A stretch of DNA of 64,000 bases from Chitinophagaceae bacterium (GCA_016702745.1 JADJDJ010000001.1:1364001-1428000); one strand, 5' to 3'; counted from the first letter of the stretch, positions 36,862 to 46,261 are shown. Program-made: numbers and translations. Notes: generated by a model from the sequence alone, not told the origin.

Positions 36862-37365
36862 ATGAAATTATCCTCGTCAATAAAAGGACTGATTACGGCG
36901 GCCCTGATGGTTGTGGTCTTTCTGTTGATCTATCAGGCCGATAAGAACAGTGATCAAACCAAAACATCCATTGGGAGTAGTTTACAATATATTGTTTATG
37001 CCATTTACGGAGCGGGAATTGTCTGGACCTTGTTATCCTTTCGTCAATCGCCGGCCTTTACCGGAAAATTTGGTGATAATTTCCAGCAGGGCTTCCGCTG
37101 TTTTGTAGTAGTGACCCTGGCCATGGCCCTTTTTTACGGAATCTTTAATGCCCTGCACCCGGAATTTTCGGAACAGATGGCGGTCACCCTCCGCCAACAA
37201 TTGATAAATGAAAAAGGCAAGCTGCCCACCGAAATTGATGAAGCAGTTTCCACCTTCAAAAAACAGTACACTTTAAAACTGGTTTCAGGGGCAATTTTCG
37301 GATATTTGATCATTGGCGCAGGTATTACCGCTGTTTTATCTGCCCTTTTAAACCGGAGAAAATAA
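36862..37365 (+). CDS. DUF4199-family membrane protein
   Basis: 167 residues with four predicted membrane helices: GLITAALMVVVFLLIYQ, SLQYIVYAIYGAGIVWTLLS, CFVVVTLAMALFYGIFNA, and LVSGAIFGYLIIGAGITAVL. The helix pattern matches the Bacteroidota-specific DUF4199 family, which has no known function and often neighbours a GT2 gene, as here (3 bp gap). A role in envelope assembly is an inference from position only. Confidence 0.85.
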   Translation: MKLSSSIKGLITAALMVVVFLLIYQADKNSDQTKTSIGSSLQYIVYAIYGAGIVWTLLSFRQSPAFTGKFGDNFQQGFRCFVVVTLAMALFYGIFNALHPEFSEQMAVTLRQQLINEKGKLPTEIDEAVSTFKKQYTLKLVSGAIFGYLIIGAGITAVLSALLNRRK

Positions 37366-37368
37366 TTC

Positions 37369-38310
37369 ATGGACCTTTCCATTGTAATACCACTGATAGA
37401 TGAAGCAGAATCCCTGCCTGAACTTACCGCATGGATCGAGAAAGTGATGGCGGAGCATCAATACAGCTATGAAGTAATTTTTGTGGATGACGGAAGTAGT
37501 GACAATTCCTGGGAAGTTGTACAGCAGCTGCGGGCCAAAAATCCTTCTATCAAAGGAATCAAATTCCAGCGGAATTATGGTAAGTCGGCCGGGTTGAATG
37601 TGGCTTTTGCCGCTGCTTCAGGCGATGTGGTGATTACCATGGATGCCGATTTACAGGATAGTCCTGATGAAATCCCTGAACTGCGCAAAATGATTGTGGA
37701 AGATGGTTATGATATGGTGAGTGGCTGGAAGAAGAAGCGCTATGATAATACCCTGACTAAAAATATCCCTTCCAAATTCTTCAATGCGGTTACCCGTTAT
37801 GTATCCGGTATCCGTTTGCATGATTTTAATTGCGGATTAAAAGCGTACCGCAACCGGACCATCAAGGGGATTGAAGTATATGGAGAAATGCACCGCTATA
37901 TTCCTGTACTGGCCAAATGGGCAGGATTCAAAAAGATCGGGGAAAAAGTAGTAGAGCACCGGGCCCGTAAATATGGTAAATCCAAATTCGGCTGGAGAAG
38001 ATTTGTGAACGGATTTCTGGATCTGCTCTCCATTACCTTTGTTGGCAAATTCTCCAAACGCCCCATGCACTTTTTCGGATTATGGGGAACTTTGTTTTTT
38101 CTGCTCGGATTGGGCATTTCCATCTACCTGATCATTTCAAAATTTGTTGTAGCTGATTTTAGTCTCACGAATAAACCCGGCTTTTACCTGGCCCTTACAT
38201 CACTGGTCATTGGTATGCAATTATTCCTGGCCGGTTTTATCGGGGAACTGATTTCCCGGAATTCGCCTTCCAGGAATACCTACCTCGTTGAAGAAAAAAC
38301 AGGATTATAA
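37369..38310 (+). CDS. Family 2 glycosyltransferase with two TM helices (DPM1/ArnC-like)
   Basis: 313 residues. The GT2 catalytic part has LSIVIPLIDEAESLPELTAW, VIFVDDGSSDNSWEVV, ITMDADLQDSPDEIPEL, and GMDL-like region HDFNCGLKAYR. Two C-terminal membrane helices (FGLWGTLFFLLGLGISIYLI and FYLALTSLVIGMQLFLAGFI) are typical of enzymes that make polyprenyl-phosphate sugars. It probably transfers a sugar onto a polyprenyl phosphate at the cytoplasmic face. It overlaps the next gene by one base, so the two are coupled. Confidence 0.88.
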   Translation: MDLSIVIPLIDEAESLPELTAWIEKVMAEHQYSYEVIFVDDGSSDNSWEVVQQLRAKNPSIKGIKFQRNYGKSAGLNVAFAAASGDVVITMDADLQDSPDEIPELRKMIVEDGYDMVSGWKKKRYDNTLTKNIPSKFFNAVTRYVSGIRLHDFNCGLKAYRNRTIKGIEVYGEMHRYIPVLAKWAGFKKIGEKVVEHRARKYGKSKFGWRRFVNGFLDLLSITFVGKFSKRPMHFFGLWGTLFFLLGLGISIYLIISKFVVADFSLTNKPGFYLALTSLVIGMQLFLAGFIGELISRNSPSRNTYLVEEKTGL

Positions 38311-39452
38311 TGGCAAAGCTGGTGATCATAGGACCTGCCCACCCTTTGAGAGGTGGATTGGCCACCTTCAATCAGCGACTGGCCAAAGCATTTAACGACG
38401 AAGGACATCATTGTTCCATCTATTCATTTTCCCTGCAGTATCCCTCTTTTCTTTTTCCTGGTAAAACACAATTCACAGATGAGCCTGCTCCGGCCAATCT
38501 GGACATACATACAGTTATTAATTCTGTCAATCCATTTAACTGGATCAGGATCGGAAACCGGTTGAAAAAGGAAAAGCCTGATATCATTATTGTTCGTTTC
38601 TGGTTACCATTCATGGGACCGGCATTGGGGACTATTCTTCGCAGGGTCCGGAAAAACAAACATACCCGGATCATTTGTATAGCGGATAATGTAATCCCAC
38701 ATGAAAAAAGATTCGGTGATAAGCCATTCACCCGTTATTTCCTGAAAAGCTGTGATGCTTTTATCACCATGAGTGAGAAAGTGATGAGCGATCTCCGGCA
38801 ATTTGAAAAAGCAAAACCGGCTAAACAGGTTTCGCATCCGCTTTATGATAATTTTGGGGACATCATTCCCAAAGAAGCGGCCCGGAAAAAATTGGGGCTG
38901 CCGGAAAATGAAAATATCATTCTGTTCTTTGGTTTTATCCGCCGGTACAAAGGACTGGATATCCTGCTGGAGGCTATTGGCTTTCTCAAAAAAAATAATC
39001 CGGAAGCGCTTCGCTTCAAGTTACTTGTTGCCGGAGAATTTTATGAGGATGAACAACCTTATCAGGATCAGATTGACCGGCTGGGTATTCGGGATCATTT
39101 AATCCTGCGGACAGATTTTATACCTGATAGTGAGGTAAAATATTATTGCTGTGCAGCAGATGCGGTGTTACACCCCTACCGGAATGCCACGCAAAGCGGT
39201 GTCACTCCCCTGGCCTATCATTTTGAAAAACCGATGGTAGTGACTAATGTAGGCGGACTACCAGCATTAGTGCCTCATGAAAAAGTAGGACTCGTGGTAG
39301 AGCCAACACCTGAAGCCATTGCTGACGGTATCCTGCGCTTCTATCAATTAGGAGAAGATTTTTTTATTCCGCATCTTCGTATAGAAAAAGTGAAATATAG
39401 CTGGGAGAATATGGTGAGGGAGATTATTCAGTCGTCAGTCATTAGTCATTAG
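38310..39452 (+). CDS. Family 4 glycosyltransferase
   Basis: 380 residues, GT-B fold. The N-terminal domain begins AKLVIIGPAHPLRGGLATFN; the C-terminal donor domain has ILFFGFIRRYKGLDILLEAI and the EX7E-like SGVTPLAYHFEKPMVVTNVG. GT4 enzymes retain anomeric configuration, using nucleotide sugars. The last residues (SSVISH) and stop lie in an AGTCATT repeat (39427-39470), so the natural C-terminus may be a little shorter. It follows the GT2 gene with a one-base overlap. Confidence 0.87.
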   Translation: MAKLVIIGPAHPLRGGLATFNQRLAKAFNDEGHHCSIYSFSLQYPSFLFPGKTQFTDEPAPANLDIHTVINSVNPFNWIRIGNRLKKEKPDIIIVRFWLPFMGPALGTILRRVRKNKHTRIICIADNVIPHEKRFGDKPFTRYFLKSCDAFITMSEKVMSDLRQFEKAKPAKQVSHPLYDNFGDIIPKEAARKKLGLPENENIILFFGFIRRYKGLDILLEAIGFLKKNNPEALRFKLLVAGEFYEDEQPYQDQIDRLGIRDHLILRTDFIPDSEVKYYCCAADAVLHPYRNATQSGVTPLAYHFEKPMVVTNVGGLPALVPHEKVGLVVEPTPEAIADGILRFYQLGEDFFIPHLRIEKVKYSWENMVREIIQSSVISH

Positions 39453-39470
39453 TCGGGAGTTGAATGACGT
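39427..39470. repeat. Degenerate AGTCATT direct repeat
   Basis: Near-tandem copies of AGTCATT/AGTCGG spanning the end of the GT4 gene and the gap before the heptose kinase gene. It resembles the AGTCATTAGTC strings I know from Bacteroidota intergenic DNA. Confidence 0.5.
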
Positions 39471-39493
39471 GATCCAAAACAAGTTGACAAGTT

Positions 39494-40516
39494 ATGATTT
39501 ACAGAAGTAAAGCCCCTTTACGGATTGGTTTGGCCGGTGGTGGCACCGATGTGAGTCCATACAGCGACCTTTACGGTGGCGCGATACTCAATGCCACCCT
39601 TTCTTTATATGCGCATGCTACCATTGAACCACTGGAGTCCAATCAGATAATCCTGGAAGCCATTGACCGGGAAGAGACCGAAACATATGAATGGGCAGTA
39701 CAGCTACCAGTAACCGGAAAACTGGATTTGCTGAAAGGTGTGTACAACCGGATACAAAAAGACTATGGCATAAAACAAGGAGGTTTCCGTTTATCAACTT
39801 ATGTAGATGCACCGGCCGGTTCCGGACTAGGCACCTCCTCCACCCTCGTGGTGGCTATTATTGGCGCTTTTGCAGAAATGCTCCGATTACCCCTGGGTGA
39901 ATATGATATGGCCCATTATGCATTTGAAATTGAAAGAAAGGATCTTGGTCTGGCGGGTGGTAAACAGGACCAGTATGCTGCCACATTCGGCGGTGTCAAC
40001 TTTATGGAATTCTATGCAGATGATAAAGTGATCGTCAATCCCCTCCGGGTTAAACAACAACATTTGTTTGAACTGGAAAATAATCTGCTTTTATATTATA
40101 CATCCACCAGCCGGGAATCAGCCGAGATCATCAAAAAACAAAGCCAAAACGTATCCGACCATAAAGAAAAATCAATTGAAGCCATGCACCAGCTGAAAGA
40201 GCAGGCTAAAATGATGAAGGAAGCCCTGCTGAAAGGAAGGCTGAATGAATTTGGCGAGATTCTTGATTTTGGTTTTCAGCAAAAGAGAAAAATGGCAGAA
40301 GGAATCAGTAATCCGCTGATGGAAGAAATTTATGAAGCTGCTAAAAAAGCCGGAGCGACCGGAGGAAAAATTTCCGGAGCCGGTGGTGGCGGATTCATGA
40401 TTTTTTATTGCCCGGTCAATACAAAATATAATGTAAGCCGTGCACTGGAACAATTTGGAGGCCGGTCCAGGTACTTTCAATTTGTAGAACATGGCTTGAA
40501 GAGCTGGACTGTGTAA
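39494..40516 (+). CDS. hddA: D-glycero-D-manno-heptose-7-phosphate 1-kinase (GHMP family)
   Basis: 340 residues. GHMP kinase motifs: KAPLRIGLAGGGTD (motif 1), APAGSGLGTSSTLVVAIIGAF (ATP loop), and GATGGKISGAGGGGFMIFY (motif 3). The family phosphorylates O-1 of D-glycero-D-manno-heptose 7-phosphate in the GDP-heptose route. The neighbours gmhA and hddC-gmhB supply the other steps, which makes this substrate far more likely than galactose, mevalonate or fucose. It stands 41 bp after the GT4 gene. Confidence 0.88.
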   Translation: MIYRSKAPLRIGLAGGGTDVSPYSDLYGGAILNATLSLYAHATIEPLESNQIILEAIDREETETYEWAVQLPVTGKLDLLKGVYNRIQKDYGIKQGGFRLSTYVDAPAGSGLGTSSTLVVAIIGAFAEMLRLPLGEYDMAHYAFEIERKDLGLAGGKQDQYAATFGGVNFMEFYADDKVIVNPLRVKQQHLFELENNLLLYYTSTSRESAEIIKKQSQNVSDHKEKSIEAMHQLKEQAKMMKEALLKGRLNEFGEILDFGFQQKRKMAEGISNPLMEEIYEAAKKAGATGGKISGAGGGGFMIFYCPVNTKYNVSRALEQFGGRSRYFQFVEHGLKSWTV

Positions 40517-40560
40517 CAAACATGTTGAGTTATTAATTAACCGAATCAGACTTAAAGATC

Positions 40561-41136
40561 ATGGAAAAAATAAAAGATATCATCCGGGCCTCTATTGTAA
40601 CCAAAGAGAAAATCCTGAATAACCCGGTACTGCTGGAAACGATCAATAAGGTGGTTGACCAGGTTACAGCTGCTTTTCAAAACGGGAAAAGGATTTATTT
40701 CTGTGGCAATGGCGGCAGTGCGGCAGATGCCCAACACCTGGCGGCCGAATTCTCAGGCCGTTTTTATACCGACCGGAAAGCACTTCCTGCTGAAGCCCTG
40801 CATTGTAATACATCTTATCTCACCGCGGTGGCAAATGACTACGGCTATGATGTGGTTTACTCCAGAATGATCGATGGCATCGGAGAAGCCGGAGATGTGC
40901 TGATCGGATTATCCACTTCCGGCAATTCCATCAATATCATGAAGGCATTTGAAGTGGCCAAAGCAAAAGGGATTATCACAGTGGCCTTTACCGGAGAAAG
41001 CGGTGGCAAAATGAAGGACCTGGCCCGTTACCTGATCAATGTTCCCTCCGGCGATACACCCCGTATCCAGGAAAGCCATATCACGATCGGTCATATTATT
41101 TGTCAGCTGGTGGAAGCAAAATATTTTACCGCTTAA
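40561..41136 (+). CDS. gmhA: Sedoheptulose-7-phosphate isomerase
   Basis: 191-residue SIS-domain protein: FCGNGGSAADAQHLAAEFSG, LIGLSTSGNSINIMKAFEVA, and the metal-site residues near IQESHITIGHIICQLVE. GmhA converts sedoheptulose 7-phosphate to D-glycero-D-manno-heptose 7-phosphate, the first committed step of both ADP- and GDP-heptose synthesis. Its product feeds the HddA kinase just upstream. Confidence 0.93.
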   Translation: MEKIKDIIRASIVTKEKILNNPVLLETINKVVDQVTAAFQNGKRIYFCGNGGSAADAQHLAAEFSGRFYTDRKALPAEALHCNTSYLTAVANDYGYDVVYSRMIDGIGEAGDVLIGLSTSGNSINIMKAFEVAKAKGIITVAFTGESGGKMKDLARYLINVPSGDTPRIQESHITIGHIICQLVEAKYFTA

Positions 41137-41161
41137 GCTGATCCCGCATTACAAAGAAACT

Positions 41162-42406
41162 ATGCTGAAAGAATGTATCATACTGGCGGGCGGACTCGGT
41201 ACCCGCTTACAATCAACTGTGCCTGATACTCCGAAATGCATGGCACCGGTGGCCGGACGTCCTTTTTTATTTTATGTTATCAATTACCTGCGCAGCCAGG
41301 GGATTGAAAAATTTATCTTTTCACTGGGCTACCTGCATGAGCAGATTGAAGCATACCTTGAAAAGGAATTCGGGACGCTTTCATATAGCTGTTCTATTGA
41401 AGAAGAACCCCTGGGTACGGGTGGTGCCATCCTGCTGGCCTGTCAGCAAACCACAGAAAAAGAAGTGTTGGTAGTGAATGGAGATACTTTATTCAGCGGC
41501 AATTTCCAGGACGCATTCCAGTTTCATACCCGGCATCTCGCCGAATGCACACTACTGCTGAAACCCATGAAAGAATTTGACCGGTATGGGGTGGTGGAAA
41601 CCGGGGAGGATCAGCTTGTCCGTTCATTTAAAGAGAAACAATATTATCAGCAAGGGAATATCAATGCCGGCGTATATATTCTTAATGTCGCCCGTTTCCA
41701 GGATGAAGAATTCCCCTCCCGGTTCTCTTTCGAAAAAGATTATCTCGAAAAATATTATCCGCGACGAAGAATTTACGGTCTGGTCCAGGACTATTACTTT
41801 ATTGATATTGGTATACCTGAAGACTTCCGTCGGGCCAACCTGGAATTAGTAAAACCGGATCTGAATCTGAAAGCCATTGATAAAAACTGGAGTTTGTTTT
41901 TAGACAGGGATGGTGTGATCAATGAGGACAAACCCGGCAGTTATATTTTCAATGCCGCTGAGTTTGTTTTCATGGAAGGAGCCCCTGCCCTCTTTAAAAA
42001 ATTGACGGATATTTTTGGACATATCCTGGTGGTGACGAATCAGCGGGGTGTAGGCAAAGGACTGATGACCGTGGCTGATCTGGAAGATATTCATGCCATA
42101 ATGATCGCGGGGATTCAGGGGGCTGGTGGTAAAGTGGATGCCATTTATTATGCCCCTTCTTTGGATAATAAGGACCCCTTCCGTAAACCCAACCCCGGTA
42201 TGGCATTTAAAGCCCGGAGGGATTTTTCGGGTATCGACCTGCATCGCGCCATCATGGTGGGTAATAAAATGAGTGATATGGGTTTTGGCCGTAATGCCGG
42301 TATGTATACCGTCTATATTGCCAGTACCAACCCGGAAGCCCCCTTTCCCCACCCGGATGTGGACCTGCGTTACAAATCCCTGCTGGAATTTGCCAATAGT
42401 TTATGA
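41162..42406 (+). CDS. Fusion of heptose-1-phosphate guanylyltransferase (HddC-like) and HAD phosphatase (GmhB-like)
   Basis: About 414 residues in two domains. Domain 1 (about 1-230) is a nucleotidyltransferase: IILAGGLGTRLQSTVPDTPK, GTGGAILLACQQT, VVNGDTLFSG. Domain 2 (about 245-410) is a HAD phosphatase: FLFLDRDGVIN-type start (SLFLDRDGVINEDKPG), VVTNQRGVGKG, RKPNPGM, and VGNKMSDMGFG. The fusion would dephosphorylate the 1,7-bisphosphate and then attach GMP to the 1-phosphate. The zinc-binding cysteine segment that precedes RKPNPGM in classic GmhB is absent (it reads YYAPSLDNKDPF). ATG 41162 is chosen because upstream in-frame codons overlap gmhA. Guanylyl specificity is inferred from HddA nearby. 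Confidence 0.85.
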   Translation: MLKECIILAGGLGTRLQSTVPDTPKCMAPVAGRPFLFYVINYLRSQGIEKFIFSLGYLHEQIEAYLEKEFGTLSYSCSIEEEPLGTGGAILLACQQTTEKEVLVVNGDTLFSGNFQDAFQFHTRHLAECTLLLKPMKEFDRYGVVETGEDQLVRSFKEKQYYQQGNINAGVYILNVARFQDEEFPSRFSFEKDYLEKYYPRRRIYGLVQDYYFIDIGIPEDFRRANLELVKPDLNLKAIDKNWSLFLDRDGVINEDKPGSYIFNAAEFVFMEGAPALFKKLTDIFGHILVVTNQRGVGKGLMTVADLEDIHAIMIAGIQGAGGKVDAIYYAPSLDNKDPFRKPNPGMAFKARRDFSGIDLHRAIMVGNKMSDMGFGRNAGMYTVYIASTNPEAPFPHPDVDLRYKSLLEFANSL

Positions 42407-42504
42407 GTCTATATAAAATTTTATGCCTCTTTTGGCGTTAAACCCGGGTAGTCGCATTTTGGCCTTTGCAACCCGTAAATGACCAAATGCATCTATAAGC
42501 CCAG

Positions 42505-42512
42505 TACATTTG
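42505..42512 (+). promoter_or_regulatory. Bacteroidetes -7 element TACATTTG
   Basis: Exact TAnnTTTG match followed by C, 20 bp before the TTG at 42533. It lies downstream of the in-frame ATG at 42479, so a transcript from here cannot use that ATG; the inner start is favoured. Confidence 0.5.
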
Positions 42513-42532
42513 CAGTAATCAATCTAATCATC

Positions 42533-43513
42533 TTGAAAAGCAGCCTGTTCATATTATTCTGTTTGTCGCTCCAGATGCTGGCAGCGGGACAAAAAATCAA
42601 TCCGGCCGACCTGAAAAAACTCAGGGCCAAGGAAGATACCCTGAAAGAATATGCCATGTATATGGTGACGGACAGTCTGACCGAGGACCGGATGGTTTCG
42701 GACAGCATTTTCACTAAAACACTGGTGAGGGCCCTGCAGATCAGGAATTCTTTTTTCTTCCCCTTTGATTCCGTGATTGGCATCTCTAAACTATATGCAC
42801 CGGATACTTCATTCAGGATTTTTACCTGGAGTATCAGTTATGACGATTACTATCATCGTCAGCGCGGAGCGATTCAGATGAAAACAGCTGATGGGTCCTT
42901 GAAATTAATCCCGCTCCGGGATGTATCTGAATTTACAATGAATGCAGAGGATTCTGCCCGAAATAGCCGCAACTGGATTGGTGCCGTGTATTATAATATC
43001 ATCAAGACCCAGCACAAAGGGAAAAACTTTTATACGCTATTTGGATTTGATCCCAACAGCGCCCAAAGCAGCATGAAGTGGATGGAGGTACTTAGTTTTA
43101 ATGAAAGGAATGAACCTGTTTTTGGCGGCCCGTTTTTTACTTATGAGCAGGACAGTATCCCTAAAAAACCAAAAAACCGTTTTGGTATTGAGTTCAAGAA
43201 AGAAACAAGGGTACTGGTCAATTATATTCCTGATCTGGAAATGATACTGGTGGATCATCTGGTGTCTGAAACCGATCAGCCTGAACTGGTCTGGACCATG
43301 GTACCCGACGGAGACCAGGAAGGTTTCAAATGGGAAAATGGCAAATGGGTACATATAGACAAAGTCTTCACTTTTAAACTGCAGGATGGACAGGCACCAG
43401 TAGGTGAGCCATTGCTCGATCCGAAGGGCAACAGGAATGAACAAAAACTGCAGGAAAAAACAGATAAGAACAAAACAAAGGAAGGCCGGTCGCCCATTAA
43501 CTACGACAACTAA
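42533..43513 (+). CDS. Secreted hypothetical protein in the glycan locus
   Basis: About 326 residues. From the TTG at 42533 the N-terminus is a good signal peptide (KSSLFILFCLSLQMLAAGQ). The mature part is mixed beta/alpha with many aromatic residues (SFRIFTWSISYDDYYHRQRG, NWIGAVYYNIIKTQHKG) and a charged C-terminal tail. No catalytic motif is recognised. The in-frame ATG at 42479 would put the signal helix 18 residues in and lies upstream of the TACATTTG promoter, so I favour TTG. It sits between the GDP-heptose genes and the ABC exporter; a surface or periplasmic role is inferred from position. Confidence 0.6.
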   Translation: MKSSLFILFCLSLQMLAAGQKINPADLKKLRAKEDTLKEYAMYMVTDSLTEDRMVSDSIFTKTLVRALQIRNSFFFPFDSVIGISKLYAPDTSFRIFTWSISYDDYYHRQRGAIQMKTADGSLKLIPLRDVSEFTMNAEDSARNSRNWIGAVYYNIIKTQHKGKNFYTLFGFDPNSAQSSMKWMEVLSFNERNEPVFGGPFFTYEQDSIPKKPKNRFGIEFKKETRVLVNYIPDLEMILVDHLVSETDQPELVWTMVPDGDQEGFKWENGKWVHIDKVFTFKLQDGQAPVGEPLLDPKGNRNEQKLQEKTDKNKTKEGRSPINYDN

Positions 43514-43553
43514 AGCTTTCATTTTCAAAGCTCATTGGTTATCTTTATAGCCA

Positions 43554-44376
43554 ATGTCATCCTTCATTTATCAGATCAAACCACCCGGTCGTTTTACGGC
43601 AGGCCTGAAAGAATTATGGCAATACCGGGAGCTGTTTTATTTCTTCACCTGGAGGGATATCAAAGTCCGTTATAAACAAACCTCCCTTGGTATTTTATGG
43701 GCCCTGATCCAGCCGCTGGGGATGATGGCGCTTTTTACCCTGCTTTTTCGAAAGGATGGTCGATCAATACCGGTGCAGTCCCCTACCCGATTTTTGTTTT
43801 ATCCGGATTGATCTTATGGGGAATGTTTCATTCAGCCGTTTCACATGCCGGTGAAAGTATTATCCTGCATTCAGCTATCATCCGGAAAATATACTTTCCA
43901 AGGTTGATCATTCCGGGTTCTGCGGTACTGGTAGCTTTCTTTGACTTTATCATGGGCTTCTTTGCCTTTCTGATATTTTGTATCATCTACGGGCAATCCA
44001 TCAGCTGGGAGGCCCTGCTCTTTTTCCGGCTGGTATCCTGCTGTTGATATTGGCTGCAACGGGTGCAGGAACCCTGCTGGCAGGTTTAACAGCGAAGTAC
44101 CGCGACTTCAGGTATACTATTCCTTTTATTTTACAATTTCTTTTTTTCGGCACCCAGGTTATTTATCCGATACAACAGGTACAGCAACCCTGGTTAAAAA
44201 CTATTTTATCTTTTAATCCCGTGAATGCAGCCATTGAATTATTCAGGGCCCCATTATATCATGTAGCTCCGGATTGGACCCTTGTGTTGCGGGGAACAGC
44301 AGTTGCGATTGTGCTGCTCTTTACCGGTATTTATTTTTTCAGAAAAACAGAAGTTTATTTTGCCGACCTCGCCTGA
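43554..44376 (+). CDS. ABC-2 type polysaccharide exporter permease (Wzm-like), two frameshifts
   Basis: Six-helix permease of the Wzm/TagG/RfbD type: GLKELWQYRELFYFFTWRDI, KVRYKQTSLGILWALIQPLG, then YPIFVLSGLILWGMF, LIIPGSAVLVAFFDFIMGFF, and LTAKYRDFRYTIPFILQFLF. It is broken twice: one T restored at 43744-43748 and one T at 44021-44025 give a single ~274-residue protein, the normal length. It pairs with the ATP-binding gene through an overlapping TGATG. Together they would flip or export a completed lipid-linked glycan across the inner membrane. Confidence 0.88.
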
Positions 44377-45632
44377 TGCAACCCGCCATTGAAATACGAA
44401 ACCTGGGCAAGCAATACCGGCTGGCTGCTGCGGAACCATATATTGCGTTGCGGGATATCATTTCCGGTACGGTAAAAAATTGGTTTCGTCCCCGGCAGCA
44501 GCAGGATGATAAATTCTGGGCGCTTCGGGATATTAACCTGGATATACAACCCGGAGAGCGGGTGGGCATCATTGGCAGAAATGGTGCCGGTAAAAGTACC
44601 CTTCTCAAGATTATCAGCAGGATCATTCCACCCACTACCGGGGAAGCAACGATCCGGGGAAGGGTTGGCAGTTTACTGGAAGTGGGTACCGGTTTTCACC
44701 CTGAATTAACAGGCCGGGAAAATATCTACCTGAATGGATCTATACTTGGTTTGAAGAAAGCAGAAATTAACCGGCAACTGGATGCCATCATTGATTTCAG
44801 TGGTGTGAGCAAATTCATAGACACTCCTTTAAAATATTACAGCAGCGGCATGCAGATGCGACTGGCTTTTGCCGTGGCTTCGCACCTGGAATCAGAAATA
44901 TTATTGATAGATGAAGTACTGGCAGTAGGTGATCTGGAATTCCAGAAAAAATGTGTGCAGAAGATGGAAGAGCTGAGCACGGGGCAGGGAAGAACAGTTG
45001 TATTTGTGAGTCATAACCTCGACAGCATCCGCAATTTCTGCCAGCATTGTATCCTCCTTCATGAAGGGCAAGTCAGCATGATGGGAGAAACAGACAGGGT
45101 TATTCAACAATATGTATCCGCTCATCTGAATACCCTGGCAGAAAAAACATGGGACAATGGCCTCTTATCTGAAAAAAAAGAAGTATCCCTTCGTAAAATC
45201 TGGGTGCATAACCAAACCGGAGAAGTCTGTGCCCGTTTTGATACGACTGAAAGGATTGGAATCACAGCAGAATACGAGGTTAAGGAAGACCAGTTGAAAT
45301 TTTCACACGGACTGAATATCTATAACCAGGAACAAGTGAATGTGTTTAATGCCCACGATATAAAGGATATGATGTCGGCCACTAAAAAAGATAAGGGGTT
45401 GTACAGGGTTACCGTCTGGATTCCCGGTAACCTTTTGCCGGAAGGACTTTTTGACACCGGATTTGCCCTTTTCAACTCACAACCGCTGGATATCCTGATA
45501 CACGAACAACGGGTTTTAACATTTGAAGTATATACTGATTTCAATAAATTATCGGCAAGGGGAAGTTATGCTGAACATTTTCCGGGAGTTGTGCGCCCCC
45601 TGCTCGATTGGGAACTCAACAAAAAAAGCTGA
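44376..45632 (+). CDS. ABC exporter ATP-binding protein (Wzt-like) with C-terminal glycan-recognition-type domain
   Basis: 418 residues. ATPase domain (about 1-240): Walker A GRNGAGKST, signature YSSGMQMRLAFAVAS, and Walker B ILLIDEVLAVGD. It belongs to the TagH/Wzt branch (ALRDINLDIQPGERVGIIGR). A further ~160 residues (SEKKEVSLRKIWVHNQTGEV onward) resemble the Wzt C-terminal beta-sandwich that in E. coli O8/O9a binds the methylated non-reducing end. The ATG overlaps the permease stop (TGATG). It is followed after 2 bp by the CmcI-like gene. The glycan recognised is unknown. Confidence 0.88.
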   Translation: MQPAIEIRNLGKQYRLAAAEPYIALRDIISGTVKNWFRPRQQQDDKFWALRDINLDIQPGERVGIIGRNGAGKSTLLKIISRIIPPTTGEATIRGRVGSLLEVGTGFHPELTGRENIYLNGSILGLKKAEINRQLDAIIDFSGVSKFIDTPLKYYSSGMQMRLAFAVASHLESEILLIDEVLAVGDLEFQKKCVQKMEELSTGQGRTVVFVSHNLDSIRNFCQHCILLHEGQVSMMGETDRVIQQYVSAHLNTLAEKTWDNGLLSEKKEVSLRKIWVHNQTGEVCARFDTTERIGITAEYEVKEDQLKFSHGLNIYNQEQVNVFNAHDIKDMMSATKKDKGLYRVTVWIPGNLLPEGLFDTGFALFNSQPLDILIHEQRVLTFEVYTDFNKLSARGSYAEHFPGVVRPLLDWELNKKS

Positions 45633-45634
45633 AG

Positions 45635-46260
45635 ATGCTGGGTTTTAAGTCAGACACCAATTACAAATTGAAGGAGATATACCGGGGGCACCACCAGGTA
45701 ACTTATAAGGGTGTGCCTGCGATCAAATCCGCCTTTGATTATGTATTGTATCAGATGCTCATTTTCAATCTGAAGCCGGATCTGATTCTTGAGATTGGCA
45801 CCAATAAAGGCGGGAGCACCTTTATCTTGCCGATCTGCTGGAACTGAACGGAAGCGGGATGATTCATACCGTTGATCTTCCTGCTAATCATGAAGATCAA
45901 CTGCTACACCAACATCCGCGGATCAGGGTCTTTAAAACAGGCTTTGAACAATATGATACCGGGCTTTTGCAAAATGCAGGGACAGTGCTGGTGATCGAAG
46001 ATGGATCACACCAATATCGGGATTCGCTGGCCTGTCTGGAGAAATTTGCTCCCTTTGTAACAAAAGATGCTTACTATATTGTTGAAGACGGCATTGTCAA
46101 TGAACTGGGAATGGGTAAGGAATTTAATGGAGGACCTGCTAAAGCCATACATGAATACCTGCAGCAACACCCTGAATTCATCATTGATCGCAGGTATTGT
46201 GATTTTTTTGGAAAGAATGCCACTTTTAATACGAACGGGTACCTGAAAAAAATATCCTGA
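45635..46260 (+). CDS. CmcI-like cephalosporin-hydroxylase/methyltransferase family protein, frameshifted
   Basis: About 208 residues. The SAM-fold start is KPDLILEIGTNKGGSTF, and later segments are MIHTVDLPANHEDQ, TVLVIEDGSHQYRDSLACLE, and YYIVEDGIVNELGMGKEF. The family (PF04989, CmcI-like) includes SAM-dependent enzymes often found in O-antigen loci. A missing T in TTT at 45821-45823 breaks it; restoring it gives STFYLADLLELNGSGMIHTV. The ATG at 45635 begins 2 bp after the Wzt-like stop. A role in sugar methylation is an inference from context. Confidence 0.8.
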
Positions 46261-46261
46261 T

